The notes below the pieces were generated by a model. That model was given only the letters and a program-made list of their open reading frames with translations, was not told the DNA's origin and made no database searches. Positions 25,767 to 34,976 of a stretch of DNA of 64,000 bases are shown here, piece by piece. The translations under genes were made by a program, and so were the position numbers. Positions within the stretch are counted from its first letter, which is position 1; every line of letters begins with the position of its first letter. The DNA comes from Brachionus rotundiformis (lineage: Eukaryota; Rotifera; Eurotatoria; Ploima; Brachionidae): positions 372,001 through 436,000 of the forward strand of contig JAESIW010000210.1 of assembly GCA_016802295.1 (NCBI GenBank), given 5' to 3'.

Positions 25767-26897
25767 ATGAGAAAAACCAAAATGTTACTATATATAACTA
25801 TAATTGCAGTGCTTTTGTTTGTGGCGTATAAATCTACGGTTTACGTACTACAAAGCACTACCTACTACAAAGGAAAACCAATTAGTAATTTTAAAAATGG
25901 AGTATTTGTTACAGCCCATAATCGTGGCCAACCTAACCAATTTGTTATACAAGAAGTTAAAGATAATCCACAAGCTACACAGCAAATAGATTTTTCTAAC
26001 AAACGTAAATTTAGTTTGTTATTACAAATGCTGCTAGGCAAAGCACCAAAAGTAGAAGCCAAAAACCTACCTACTATACAAAAAAGCATTCCTAAACAAA
26101 GAGTTATGGACGATTCGGTAGAAGTGTATTTAATTAATCATTCTACGGTGTTAATTCAAACCAAAGGTTTAAACATTATTACAGACCCTGTGTATTCTAA
26201 TAAAGTTGGGCCTTACAACGCTGTAGGTACCAAAAGATTACACCCCCCTGCTATAGATTTTAACAATCTACCGCCTATAGATGTAATTTTGCTTAGCCAT
26301 AACCATTACGACCACATGGATTTACGCACTATTTTAAAACTATTTAAAAAATTTAACCCTACCATTATAACGCCACTAGGCAACGATTATTTTTTAAAAA
26401 AACTTAACAAACATATTAAAGTAATAACCTTAAATTGGAACGAAAGCACAACTTACAAAGGTTTTAATTTTTATGTGCATAAAGCTTACCATTGGTCTAA
26501 ACGTGGGCTTTACGATACTAACAAGGCACTATGGGGCAGTTTTGTTATAGAAACCGGCAGTAAAAACATTTACTTTGCTGGCGATACCGCTTTTGCCGAT
26601 GGCGAAATTTTTTACGAAATTGCCAATACTCATAAACAAATAGATTTAGCCCTATTGCCTATTGGTGCTTATAAACCAATACAATGGAGAGGATCGCACA
26701 CTAATCCGTTAGAAGCCGTAGAAATTTTTAAACGCATTAATGCTAAAAACGCTTTAGCCATACACACCGGCACCTTTGTGTTATCGTTTGAAACTTACCC
26801 AGAATCAGTAGAAGATTTACGCAAAGCCACCCAAAAATACGGCTTAAGCAGCACCGCATTTATTGCCCCAGTACTAGGCAAAATGTATAGATATTAA
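25767..26897 (+). CDS. NAPE-PLD-like MBL-fold metallohydrolase
   Basis: Metallo-beta-lactamase fold enzyme of the group related to N-acylphosphatidylethanolamine phospholipase D. An N-terminal membrane anchor (about residues 5-25) precedes the dinuclear metal site LLSHNHYDHMD (HxHxDH). Other features are the early INHSTVLIQTKGLNIITDPV strand pair, YFAGDTAFADG with the metal Asp, LLPIGAY, and AIHTGTF with the late His. Family members hydrolyse phospholipids, and bacterial relatives include UlaG-like lactonases. The acyl substrate is unknown. Length 376 is typical. A terminator shared with convergent rpsD follows. Confidence 0.82.
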   Translation: MRKTKMLLYITIIAVLLFVAYKSTVYVLQSTTYYKGKPISNFKNGVFVTAHNRGQPNQFVIQEVKDNPQATQQIDFSNKRKFSLLLQMLLGKAPKVEAKNLPTIQKSIPKQRVMDDSVEVYLINHSTVLIQTKGLNIITDPVYSNKVGPYNAVGTKRLHPPAIDFNNLPPIDVILLSHNHYDHMDLRTILKLFKKFNPTIITPLGNDYFLKKLNKHIKVITLNWNESTTYKGFNFYVHKAYHWSKRGLYDTNKALWGSFVIETGSKNIYFAGDTAFADGEIFYEIANTHKQIDLALLPIGAYKPIQWRGSHTNPLEAVEIFKRINAKNALAIHTGTFVLSFETYPESVEDLRKATQKYGLSSTAFIAPVLGKMYRY

Positions 26898-26949
26898 CAA
26901 TTAATAAGCTATTTTAATGTAAATTTTACACAACTAACAAAGTGCAATA

Positions 26950-26984
26950 AAAAAAGCAGATAAAAATATTATCTGCTTTTTTGT
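26950..26984. terminator. bidirectional intrinsic terminator
   Basis: A perfect 14-bp stem (26950-26963, 26969-26982) starts with an A-run and ends with a T-run around a 5-base loop; core GCAGATAA. It lies between the convergent NAPE-PLD-like gene and rpsD. Confidence 0.9.
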
Positions 26985-27004
26985 TGTGTAATTTATAAAT
27001 TTTA

Positions 27005-27619
27005 TTATCTAGAATAAAACTCTATTACTGTGTTAGGATCCATTTTAGAAGGATACGGCACATCTTCAATTTTTGGTACATGCACGTAAGTAGCTTTTAA
27101 ATCTGTTGCGTTAACGTCTAAATACCCTGGTACTTCTCTTTCTGTAGATGCAAGAGCCACGGTAATAATTTCTAATTTTTTAGATTTTTCTCTAACTTCA
27201 ATCACATCGCCAGGTTTAACACTGTAAGAAGGAATATTTACTTTTTTGCCGTTTACTAAAACATGAGCATGGCTAACAAATTGTCTGGCGGCAAACATAG
27301 TTTGGGCAAACTTACATCTGTAAACCACAGTATCTAATCTGCTTTCTAACAAGCCAATTAAGTTTTGTGCGGTATCGCCTTTTCTTCTAATGGCTTCATC
27401 AAAGTATCTTCTAAATTGTCTTTCGCCAATGTTTGCGTAGTAGCCTTTTAATTTTTGTTTTGCTAATAACTGTAAACCATAACCACTAGGTTTTTTAGGG
27501 GCTTGCCCGTGTTGTCCTGGTCTGGTTGGTCTAACATTATAAGGCGATTTTTCTCTGCCCCATAGGTTAGTAGATAATCTTCTGTCTATTTTATATTTTG
27601 CATTATGTCTTTTGCTCAT
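27005..27619 (-). CDS. rpsD: 30S ribosomal protein S4
   Basis: Primary 16S rRNA-binding protein of the small subunit, also active in translational fidelity. The 204 residues show the alphaproteobacterial form: KYKIDRRLSTNLWGREKSPY, RPGQHGQAPKKPSGYGLQLL, KLKGYYANIGERQFRRYF, and the S4 RNA-binding domain LLESRLDTVVYRCKFAQTMFAARQFVSHAHVLVNGKKVNIPS. It stands alone, as is usual in alphaproteobacteria, downstream of apt. Confidence 0.98.
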   Translation of the reverse strand: MSKRHNAKYKIDRRLSTNLWGREKSPYNVRPTRPGQHGQAPKKPSGYGLQLLAKQKLKGYYANIGERQFRRYFDEAIRRKGDTAQNLIGLLESRLDTVVYRCKFAQTMFAARQFVSHAHVLVNGKKVNIPSYSVKPGDVIEVREKSKKLEIITVALASTEREVPGYLDVNATDLKATYVHVPKIEDVPYPSKMDPNTVIEFYSR

Positions 27620-27712
27620 ATATTTGTTGTCCTTTTATTTAATAAAGTTAGTTGTTGTCCTAATATTTTTTATTACTAAATGTAATTTACATTAAAATTG
27701 CAACAAAAAGTT

Positions 27713-27732
27713 AGTGTTTTTACAAAAACACT
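27713..27732 (-). terminator. possible terminator between apt and rpsD
   Basis: A 9-bp perfect inverted repeat (AGTGTTTTT/AAAAACACT; 27713-27721, 27724-27732) is followed on the minus strand by CTTTTTG. It lies 72 bases past the apt stop. The T-run is short, so this is tentative. Confidence 0.45.
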
Positions 27733-27804
27733 ACGCATTTTTAGGATTATTACTTTAATTATGCTATATAAACTAGTTATTGTCAACCTTAAAGTAAAAC
27801 TATA

Positions 27805-28326
27805 CTAAAATTTAACCAAGCTGGTTACAGGTACGCTAACTCGCTCTCTGCCTTTTAGGTCTACTAGCTCCATAATACATAAAGCCCCTACTACATTAGC
27901 ATTTATTTTAGTAAGTAAGCTTACTGTTGCCTCTATAGTGCCACCTGTGGCTAAAACATCGTCTAAAATTAATACTTTTTGATTTTGCTGTATAGCATTT
28001 TTTTGCACTTCTAGTACATCGGCACCGTATTCTAGGTTGTAACTATAAGATATTAAATCGCCCGGCAATTTGCCTTTTTTACGCACCATAGTTAAGCCAA
28101 TACCTAAATTATAAGATATTGCAGAACCCAACAAAAACCCACGAGAATCTAATGCTACTAATACATCTGGTTTATGTTTTTTAACTTCGTTGCATAGTAA
28201 ATCTACGGTATGTTGCCACGCTTGTGCGTTAAGTAGCAATGGCGATATATCGTAAAACATAATTCCTGCTTTAGGAAAATTAGGAACTTTAGCAAAAAAA
28301 TCTTTAATATTAATAGCGTTAGTCAT
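27805..28326 (-). CDS. apt: adenine phosphoribosyltransferase
   Basis: Salvages adenine to AMP with PRPP in the cytoplasm. The PRPP-binding motif VLILDDVLATGGTIEA is present near residue 120, with the DSRGFLLGSAIS loop, MVRKKGKLPG (flexible catalytic loop) and the YGADVLEVQ strand typical of Apt. Length 173 is normal. It lies upstream of rpsD on the same strand with a possible terminator between. Together with upp it points to nucleobase salvage. Confidence 0.95.
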   Translation of the reverse strand: MTNAINIKDFFAKVPNFPKAGIMFYDISPLLLNAQAWQHTVDLLCNEVKKHKPDVLVALDSRGFLLGSAISYNLGIGLTMVRKKGKLPGDLISYSYNLEYGADVLEVQKNAIQQNQKVLILDDVLATGGTIEATVSLLTKINANVVGALCIMELVDLKGRERVSVPVTSLVKF

Positions 28327-28544
28327 AGTTAATTACACAAAAATTGAAGTTAATTTTTATTTTTACTTGCTAAGTATAACACACTTTAATAAATTTATAT
28401 TACTAAAAAATTATATATAAATAAAAATTTACTTAATAACAACTTGCAATAAGTAAAAAAACAAATTAAACTTATATTTATAAATATTGTGTATAATATT
28501 ATTACATATGTTAAAAAATAACTTTTAAATACAGAAAAACACTA

Positions 28545-30476
28545 ATGAAAAAACTATTTTTACAAAAATACAATTTTTACATTGCTTTTGCCTTTTTAAT
28601 AATATCTGCTTGTAGTACCCCTAGCAATACGCCTAATTTAAAGGTTAATAGCTTAGCGGCAGAAACCGACAATAAAATTACTACGTTATCTTTTAAAACT
28701 CCTGTGGTGGCACAGCAAAGTTTTGCAGATTCTTCTGGTAAAATTTCTTACGATAACTTAATAAATTTAAAAAATCCAGTATTATTGGTTACCAATCAAG
28801 AAGAATATAACAATTATAAATACAGTTCTAGCTTATGTAATGTTATAAACTCATCGTTTAGCAACATTCAGTGCATTTTGTATTTAACACAAGGTGCCAA
28901 TAAAACAGATTTAATTAAAAAAACTTACTACTATGGTAGCGAAGACAGTGAAAACAAAGCACTAGCAGATTTAACCATTATGCGTGTAGACGAGTATAAC
29001 GAATACTTAAACACTAAAACTGTAGAGCAAGCTCCGTTAGATGTGGTTAGCTACTTACATGGCGAATATTTATATATGTTTAGTAACGTTAACCACAAAA
29101 AATTTACAGTAGAACAATTTAATGATTCTAACAATAAAACCGTAAATGTTATTGCTATAAATAAGCAAGCGGTAGACTATGTTAACAAATATATTACACC
29201 CATATTAAACAACAAAAGAGTTGTGGTTAATATATTAGAGCCTTCTCACCCTAACTTTACTAAGTTTGTAAAAGCATACTTATGTACTTACAATAGTAAT
29301 TACGATATTTTTGCTTATTTTGGCGATGAAATTCCTGCAAATGTATCTAAACTAATGCGTTCGTGCTCTTCAGAAATTACGCCCATTACCATATCAGATA
29401 AAAACTTAGTAGCTATAACCCAAGCAAACCCTAATATGTCGGTAGCGGATGTTACAGATTACTTTCCATTGTCTTCGGTTTCAGCTTTTTTAACCGAATA
29501 TCTAGAGTTTGCTAAAATTAATCCAATAATTGCAGAGCAAAACTTAGAAACTGGCCCTTTAAATTTAAAAGAAGGCGTGGTAGAAAAACAAACTACTCCA
29601 GAAAATTTATTGCCTATTGTTAAAGAAGAAGATTTAAAAAATACTACCAGAGAAAAAACTTTTTACAATATTATTAACCTAGAAGATAAAGTAAGTATAG
29701 ACAACGCTAAACCAAAAAAACTATACTACGACCCCAACGCAGCGGTTAAAAGCTTTGGTATTAGATATGTATTATTAGCTAGTAGATACACCAGACGTGA
29801 AACTATTTATAATATACTAGATGGTATTTACAAAGATTTTAATTTAATGCAACAAAATTATATTACACAAGATATTAAGCGTTACTCGGTTAAAGATATG
29901 TTAATGGGTACAAGCTCTAACAACAAAGGTTTTTACCATGTTGGCGTATATTTTTACCCTAGATATTCTTTGTTAAAGCAACAAAAAAAGACGCCCGACC
30001 AAAACACCTTAATAACTTTAATTGCATCTAATATTTCTTTAGATATGGTGCCTTCTGCTTTTGGCCCAGAAAACCCTAGTTACGACCAAATAGCGCAAAT
30101 CTCTAAACAAACTAAAGATTTAGCACAAAAACGTAAAGAATTTGCAGCTATTCAAATTTTACAAAGAGAGTTTGATGCTATAGAAAAATCTATTGAAGCA
30201 ATTAAAGAACAAGCCAGCAAACAACAAGCAGAAAGTGCAGTATTAGAAAGCTTAACGCCAGAAGAAAAAATAGATGCTACCTTGCCTATGGCTACTCCGC
30301 AAGCCGAAAAGCCTTTTACCCCGCCTTCTAACGACAACACCGCAAACGACGATTCAACCGTTAACGCAGAAGATGTGAATGCAGGCGAAGTTAATGCAGA
30401 AGAAAAAGAAACCGATTCTACAAAAGCCGATTCGGATAACACAACAAGCACACAAAATGAGCCAGTAAAAAATTAA
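28545..30476 (+). CDS. divergent TAXI-like (TRAP transporter binding-protein) lipoprotein
   Basis: A lipoprotein of 643 residues (signal ending FLIISAC). The central ~420 residues follow the order of conserved blocks in TAXI-type solute-binding proteins: SLCNVINSSFSNIQCIL (family: xICxxVNxxxxxxIRC), LDVVSYLHGEYLYMFSN, FVKAYLCTYNSNYDIFAYFG (family: ALCxxxxDAxxFxxG), MRSCSSEITPIT, then FGIRYVLLASRYTRRETIYNILDG near residue 400. The Gly-rich ligand loop of TAXI proteins is not recognisable, so binding may be lost or changed. After residue ~490 comes a charged helical stretch and an acidic Asp/Asn/Glu-rich tail with a repeated VNAE/VNAG element. No TRAP membrane subunits lie nearby. The assignment comes from recalled motif order only. 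Confidence 0.5.
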   Translation: MKKLFLQKYNFYIAFAFLIISACSTPSNTPNLKVNSLAAETDNKITTLSFKTPVVAQQSFADSSGKISYDNLINLKNPVLLVTNQEEYNNYKYSSSLCNVINSSFSNIQCILYLTQGANKTDLIKKTYYYGSEDSENKALADLTIMRVDEYNEYLNTKTVEQAPLDVVSYLHGEYLYMFSNVNHKKFTVEQFNDSNNKTVNVIAINKQAVDYVNKYITPILNNKRVVVNILEPSHPNFTKFVKAYLCTYNSNYDIFAYFGDEIPANVSKLMRSCSSEITPITISDKNLVAITQANPNMSVADVTDYFPLSSVSAFLTEYLEFAKINPIIAEQNLETGPLNLKEGVVEKQTTPENLLPIVKEEDLKNTTREKTFYNIINLEDKVSIDNAKPKKLYYDPNAAVKSFGIRYVLLASRYTRRETIYNILDGIYKDFNLMQQNYITQDIKRYSVKDMLMGTSSNNKGFYHVGVYFYPRYSLLKQQKKTPDQNTLITLIASNISLDMVPSAFGPENPSYDQIAQISKQTKDLAQKRKEFAAIQILQREFDAIEKSIEAIKEQASKQQAESAVLESLTPEEKIDATLPMATPQAEKPFTPPSNDNTANDDSTVNAEDVNAGEVNAEEKETDSTKADSDNTTSTQNEPVKN

Positions 30477-30504
30477 AAAAAACTGCTTATAAATTTTAAA
30501 TAAC

Positions 30505-30545
30505 AGGCAATGTTTACTTAAAACTGGTGAACATTGCCTTTTTTG
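30505..30545 (+). terminator. intrinsic terminator after the TAXI-like gene
   Basis: A perfect 10-bp stem AGGCAATGTT/AACATTGCCT (30505-30514, 30530-30539) has a 15-base loop and then six T. The last codons of convergent thiL lie inside the hairpin. Confidence 0.8.
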
Positions 30546-31531
30546 TTTATGCGTAAAAGTTTACCATTGTTATAAACCTGCAAACCCTTTTGTTTACTAG
30601 CATTTTTAATGTAACCAATGGTATAAATATTTAAATTTTGTTGCTTTGCTTGGGCTATTAAAGTATTATAATTTTGTTTAGATACTGTAAAAACTAATTT
30701 ATAATCATCGCCCCACGTTAATGCATTTATAAGTAATTGCGTAGTGTTAAAAAACTTTTTTGCATCTTTACTTAAAGGTATATCTTGTAAATTTATAACT
30801 CCACATACATTAGAAAACAAACAAATTTTATGTAAATCTGCAATTAAACCGTCCGAAATATCCGCACAACTACTAGCATATTGGCTTAATAAATTAGCGT
30901 ACTTGGTTTCTGCACTTATATAATAGTATAATTTACTTAATTGTTTTAGCTTGTACTGGCTAACACCTTGTAAATTAATATCTGGCGGTATATTGTTTAT
31001 AGTTTTATTTAAAACATTAAACCCTAAATAAGCATTGCCTAAAGTGCCGGTTACACAAATATAATCACCCTCTTGGGCAGTGGTTTTTAACAACGGCGGT
31101 AAATTATTGCAAGTATTACCTATAACTGTTGCACTTAGCACCATAGCATGGTTAGTAGATGTAGTATCGCCCCCAATTAAATGGCAATTGGTTAAATTTT
31201 GTATACGTTTAATTTCTTTAGCAAAAGCATTAAACCATTTTATATTAATTTTACTATTATTTTTAGGTATACTAATATTAAGCAACCAATACTTAGGCAA
31301 TCCGCCCATTGCAGCAATATCAGATATATTACTATACAAAAGCCTATTAGCTATAGATTTTGGGTTGTCTAAATTAAAAAAATGCATACCTTGTACTATG
31401 GTATCTGTGGTTATAAGGCTTTTAGTGTTGGCTAGGTTGGTAATTAAAGCGGTATCGTCTATTAAGCCTAGATTTTCTGGGTGCTTGCTAAGTTTGTAAA
31501 AAATTTTATTAATTAGTTTAAATTCTTCCAT
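30518..31531 (-). CDS. thiL: thiamine-monophosphate kinase
   Basis: Phosphorylates thiamine monophosphate to the active cofactor thiamine diphosphate. The AIRS-like fold shows LIDDTALI (the ThiL GDDAA region, here changed to IDDTA), LITTDTIVQGMHFF, SNISDIAAMGGLPKYWLLNIS, LIGGDTT, VTGTLGNAYLGF and ADISDGLIADL. Length 337 is normal. The start is at the MEEFKLI sequence usual for the family. No TPP riboswitch was seen in the leader. It ends inside the terminator of the convergent lipoprotein gene. Confidence 0.9.
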   Translation of the reverse strand: MEEFKLINKIFYKLSKHPENLGLIDDTALITNLANTKSLITTDTIVQGMHFFNLDNPKSIANRLLYSNISDIAAMGGLPKYWLLNISIPKNNSKINIKWFNAFAKEIKRIQNLTNCHLIGGDTTSTNHAMVLSATVIGNTCNNLPPLLKTTAQEGDYICVTGTLGNAYLGFNVLNKTINNIPPDINLQGVSQYKLKQLSKLYYYISAETKYANLLSQYASSCADISDGLIADLHKICLFSNVCGVINLQDIPLSKDAKKFFNTTQLLINALTWGDDYKLVFTVSKQNYNTLIAQAKQQNLNIYTIGYIKNASKQKGLQVYNNGKLLRINKKGNVHQF

Positions 31532-31619
31532 AATTTTTACTAAGTTAACTTTATGTAATGCTTTATAGTTTATTATAGCTTATAATATAATAAATTAATA
31601 TAAGGAAATATTAGGTACT

Positions 31620-32171
31620 ATGTGTAAAGTGGTTTTGTTGTTAGCTTTGGCTTATGTGGTTTTGTTTAATAAAATTAATGCACTAGATGGAGGCATAAGC
31701 TATAAACATATAGACGACCTACTATACACAGGTTTAATTTTGCACGCATACGGCACCGCCTATAAAGATAGCAAAGCGTTGCTACCACTAACCTACCATA
31801 CCATAACCACATTAGGCACTACTTATATATTAAAAGCAGTAGTAAACGAAAAAAGACCCGACTACAAAACTGGCGACCACCGAGACTCCTTTCCATCTGG
31901 CCATGCTAGTGCGGCTTTTATAGCACCTACATTTATACACGCAAGATACGGCTTTAAAAAAGCCATACCCACCTACTTATTAGCTACATTAGTTGCTTAT
32001 AAACGAGTAGAAAAAAAACGCCACCACGTGCACGATGTTATAGGCGGAGCCTTGGTTGCTTATATTTCTAGTAAAATTTTTATTAAAAATCAACAATCTG
32101 CGGTTAAATATAGCATTAATGGTAGCTTTACCCCTAGTAATTTTAACCTAAGCTTTAATGTTAAGTTTTAA
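31620..32171 (+). CDS. PAP2 family phosphatase
   Basis: A small (183 aa) acid-phosphatase-like enzyme of the PAP2 superfamily, probably envelope-located. An N-terminal hydrophobic segment (1-23) looks like a signal peptide. The three catalytic motifs are VVNEKRPDYK (motif 1, KxxxxxxRP compressed), SFPSGHASAAF (motif 2) and RVEKKRHHVHDVIGG (motif 3, His nucleophile and Asp). Such proteins dephosphorylate lipid phosphates such as undecaprenyl diphosphate or phosphatidic acid; the few membrane helices here suggest a periplasmic or outer-membrane-facing form. Target not determined. Convergent with glyA. Confidence 0.82.
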   Translation: MCKVVLLLALAYVVLFNKINALDGGISYKHIDDLLYTGLILHAYGTAYKDSKALLPLTYHTITTLGTTYILKAVVNEKRPDYKTGDHRDSFPSGHASAAFIAPTFIHARYGFKKAIPTYLLATLVAYKRVEKKRHHVHDVIGGALVAYISSKIFIKNQQSAVKYSINGSFTPSNFNLSFNVKF

Positions 32172-32199
32172 TGTACTATTTAATGTACTATTTAATGGA

Positions 32200-33471
32200 T
32201 TAATATATTTTAAATTTATTAGTTAAGGCTAAAACTTGGCTTTGTACTTGTTGTTGTATATTAGTTGGTAAAATATAATTATTGGTTTGTAACGCTTGCA
32301 TTACTGTAATTATTAAGTTTGCCACTTGTATGCATTCTGTTTCTTTAAAGCCTCTGGTAGTAACGGCCGCACAGCCTATTCTAATGCCAGATGTAGTGCT
32401 TGGCGGTAAAGTATCAAACGGAATAGAATTTTTATTGCAAGTAATATTTACACTATCTAGTGCTTTTTCTACCACATTGCCGTTTAACCCTAATTTGCTA
32501 ACATCTATAACAAATAAATTGCTTTTTGTTACGCCAGAAACCACTTGTAAATTATTTTGCATAAAAACATTGCACATAGCTTGGTTATTGGCAATTAGTT
32601 GTTTGGCGTATAACTTAAAGCTATCTTGCAGAGCCTCTTTAAAAGCAACGGCTTTGGCGGCAATTACGTGCATTAAAGGCCCGCCTTGTGTACCCGGAAA
32701 AATAGCCGAATTAACTTTTTTTATAATATTTGCATTATTGCTTAAAATTAAACCGCCTCTGGGGCCACGCAAGGTTTTATGCGTAGTTGTAGTAACAATA
32801 TCGGCGTAATTTATAGGGTTAGGGTATTCTTTGGCAACTATTAGGCCGGCGTAGTGGGCAACATCTGCCAGTAAAAACGCCCCTACTTCGTCTGCAATTT
32901 CTTTAAACTTTTTAAAATCTATAATTTGCGAATACGAACTAGCCCCAGCAATAATAAGCTTAGGTTTATGTTGCTTAGCTAATGCTTTAATATTATCGTA
33001 ATCTAACAAAAAAGTATCTGGATTAACCGCATAACTTACGGCGTTAAATATTTTACCAGAAAAAGATACTGCAGAGCCATGGGTTAAATGCCCGCCAGAG
33101 TTTAAATCCATACCTAAAATGGTATCGCCAGCGTTTAGTAAAGCAAGCATAACCGCCATATTAGCTTGCGAACCCGAATGCGGTTGTACATTAGCAAAAT
33201 TAGCGTTAAATAGTTGCTTTGCACGGCTTATTGCTAGGTTTTCTACTTCATCTACAAACTGGCAACCGCCGTAATAGCGTTTTGCGGGGTAGCCTTCGGC
33301 ATATTTATTGGTTAAAATGCTACCTTGTGCTTGTAATACCGCTTTAGAAACTATATTTTCCGAAGCTATAAGCTCTATATTATTTTGCTGACGCTGAAAC
33401 TCTTTATTAATAAAATTGTTTAATTCGCTATCTGCGGTATTTAAATCATCATTAAAAAAAGAGTTTACCAT
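32200..33471 (-). CDS. glyA: serine hydroxymethyltransferase
   Basis: PLP enzyme that interconverts serine and glycine and supplies one-carbon units to tetrahydrofolate. Motifs seen: NIELIASENIVSKAVL, NKYAEGYPAKRYYGGCQFVDEVE, LADVAHYAGLI, and the PLP lysine in TTTTHKTLRGPRGG. Length 423 is normal. It follows rpiB by 29 bases and so may be the distal gene of the opp-rpiB-glyA transcript. Confidence is high. Confidence 0.97.
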   Translation of the reverse strand: MVNSFFNDDLNTADSELNNFINKEFQRQQNNIELIASENIVSKAVLQAQGSILTNKYAEGYPAKRYYGGCQFVDEVENLAISRAKQLFNANFANVQPHSGSQANMAVMLALLNAGDTILGMDLNSGGHLTHGSAVSFSGKIFNAVSYAVNPDTFLLDYDNIKALAKQHKPKLIIAGASSYSQIIDFKKFKEIADEVGAFLLADVAHYAGLIVAKEYPNPINYADIVTTTTHKTLRGPRGGLILSNNANIIKKVNSAIFPGTQGGPLMHVIAAKAVAFKEALQDSFKLYAKQLIANNQAMCNVFMQNNLQVVSGVTKSNLFVIDVSKLGLNGNVVEKALDSVNITCNKNSIPFDTLPPSTTSGIRIGCAAVTTRGFKETECIQVANLIITVMQALQTNNYILPTNIQQQVQSQVLALTNKFKIY

Positions 33472-33500
33472 GGGTTTTTCCTTATTTTTTTACAAAATTT

Positions 33501-33974
33501 TTATTTACAAGCTAATGTATTTATTAAATCTAACCTTTGTTGGTGCCTACCGCCTTCAAAATCGCTATCTAAAAAGGTTAGCAACCATTCTAGGGTTTGG
33601 TTTTTACTAAAGTGGTCGGTAGAAAAACAAGCAACATTGGCGTTATTGTGTTGTTTGCAGGTTTTTGCTACCATGTTGTTGTAAACTAAAGCTGCCCTAA
33701 TAGTTGGGCTAATTTTATTGGCAGAAATGCTCATACCTATGCCAGAGCCACACAAAAGCACCCCATTTATATTATGGTTGTTGTTGTTGCTGTAGTGTTG
33801 TTGTATAGTATTAGCAACTTCTTTGGTAAAATTAGGGTAATCTACACTGGCAACACCGTTAGTGCCAACATCTATAACGTTAATATTAAGTTTTTTTAAT
33901 TCGGTTACTAAAAATTCTTTGTATTCAAAACCTCTATGGTCTGCACCTATAACAACGTTGGTTATTTTTGGCAT
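33501..33974 (-). CDS. rpiB: ribose-5-phosphate isomerase B
   Basis: Interconverts ribose-5-phosphate and ribulose-5-phosphate in the pentose phosphate pathway. RpiB family signatures are VIGADHRGFEYKEFL, VDYPNFTKEVAN, and the active-site VLLCGSGIGMSISANK with its catalytic Cys; NANVACFSTDHF also fits. Length 157 is slightly above the usual 145-150. It lies between oppF (21 bases) and glyA (29 bases), on the same strand. Confidence 0.95.
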   Translation of the reverse strand: MPKITNVVIGADHRGFEYKEFLVTELKKLNINVIDVGTNGVASVDYPNFTKEVANTIQQHYSNNNNHNINGVLLCGSGIGMSISANKISPTIRAALVYNNMVAKTCKQHNNANVACFSTDHFSKNQTLEWLLTFLDSDFEGGRHQQRLDLINTLACK

Positions 33975-33995
33975 GTTTTTTTCCTTAGTTGTAAA

Positions 33996-34976
33996 TTATT
34001 TAGCGTAAAAGCAAGCTGCCCAATGATTTGTAGCTTCTTGTTGCAATACAGGTTTGGCTTGCTTACATTTATCGGTAGCTTTGCTACAACGCAATGCAAA
34101 CGAACAAAACTTATAATCCTCTAATGGCGAAGGAATATCACCTTTAGGAATAATACGCTGTTTTTTTGCCTCTATAGTAGGAATAGCCGAAAACAAAGAT
34201 TGCGTATACGGATGCATAGGATTTTTATAAATATCATCCGAAGATGCGTACTCTACAACTTCGCCTAAATACATAACTAAAATGCTATTGCTTATATATT
34301 TTACAATAGATAAATCGTGGCTTATAAAAATAATAGCCATGTTGTACTTTTTGTTAATATCTAGCAATAAATTTATTATTTGGGCTTTAATAGAAACATC
34401 TAGTGCGCTAACGGCTTCATCGCAAATTAATAATTTTGGTTTTAAAATTAATGCTCTGGCAATACCTATACGTTGTGCTTGCCCGCCAGAAAATTCGTGG
34501 GCAAATTTGTGGCAATAACTGGTGTTTAAGCCTACTTGCTCCATTACTTCAAACACTTGTTTTTTTACTTCGGTTGCACTTAAGTTTTTATTAAATACTT
34601 TTAGGGGTTCTGCTATAATATCAAAAACGTTCATTCTTGGGTTTAAGCTTGCCAGTGGGTCTTGAAAAATAATTTGAATATCTTTACGCAAAGCATCAAA
34701 TTCATTTTTTTTAATTTTATTAATATCTACCCCATTAAACAAAATGCTACCACTAACCTTAGAGCCATGGTTAATTTTAATAATTTCTTTAGCTAAGCTA
34801 GACTTTCCGCAACCGCTTTCGCCTACAATACCTAAAATTTCGCCTTTGGCTACGTTAAAATTAACCTTTTTAACGGCGTATAATGGTAAGTTTTTAGAAA
34901 AAAAAGCGTCTGGTTTTTTTATTTTTACATTAAATGTAACCGATAAATCTTTAACCGATAAAACTGTATTTTCCAT
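33996..34976 (-). CDS. oppF: oligopeptide ABC transporter ATP-binding protein OppF
   Basis: One of two ATPases of the Opp peptide importer at the inner membrane. Walker A GESGCGKSSLA, Q-loop FQDPLASLNPRM, signature FSGGQAQRIGIARAL, Walker B LLICDEAVSALDVS, H-loop ISHDLSIV. The C-terminal Opp/Dpp extension carries the cysteine pattern CSFALRCSKATDKC, which binds an Fe-S cluster in DppD/DppF-type proteins. Its ATG overlaps the oppD stop by one base (TAATG), indicating translational coupling. Confidence 0.95.
   Translation of the reverse strand: MENTVLSVKDLSVTFNVKIKKPDAFFSKNLPLYAVKKVNFNVAKGEILGIVGESGCGKSSLAKEIIKINHGSKVSGSILFNGVDINKIKKNEFDALRKDIQIIFQDPLASLNPRMNVFDIIAEPLKVFNKNLSATEVKKQVFEVMEQVGLNTSYCHKFAHEFSGGQAQRIGIARALILKPKLLICDEAVSALDVSIKAQIINLLLDINKKYNMAIIFISHDLSIVKYISNSILVMYLGEVVEYASSDDIYKNPMHPYTQSLFSAIPTIEAKKQRIIPKGDIPSPLEDYKFCSFALRCSKATDKCKQAKPVLQQEATNHWAACFYAK

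Noticed and set aside
31532..31619. TPP riboswitch at thiL
   Set aside because: The short intergenic stretch lacks the conserved CUGAGA-type core and is too small.
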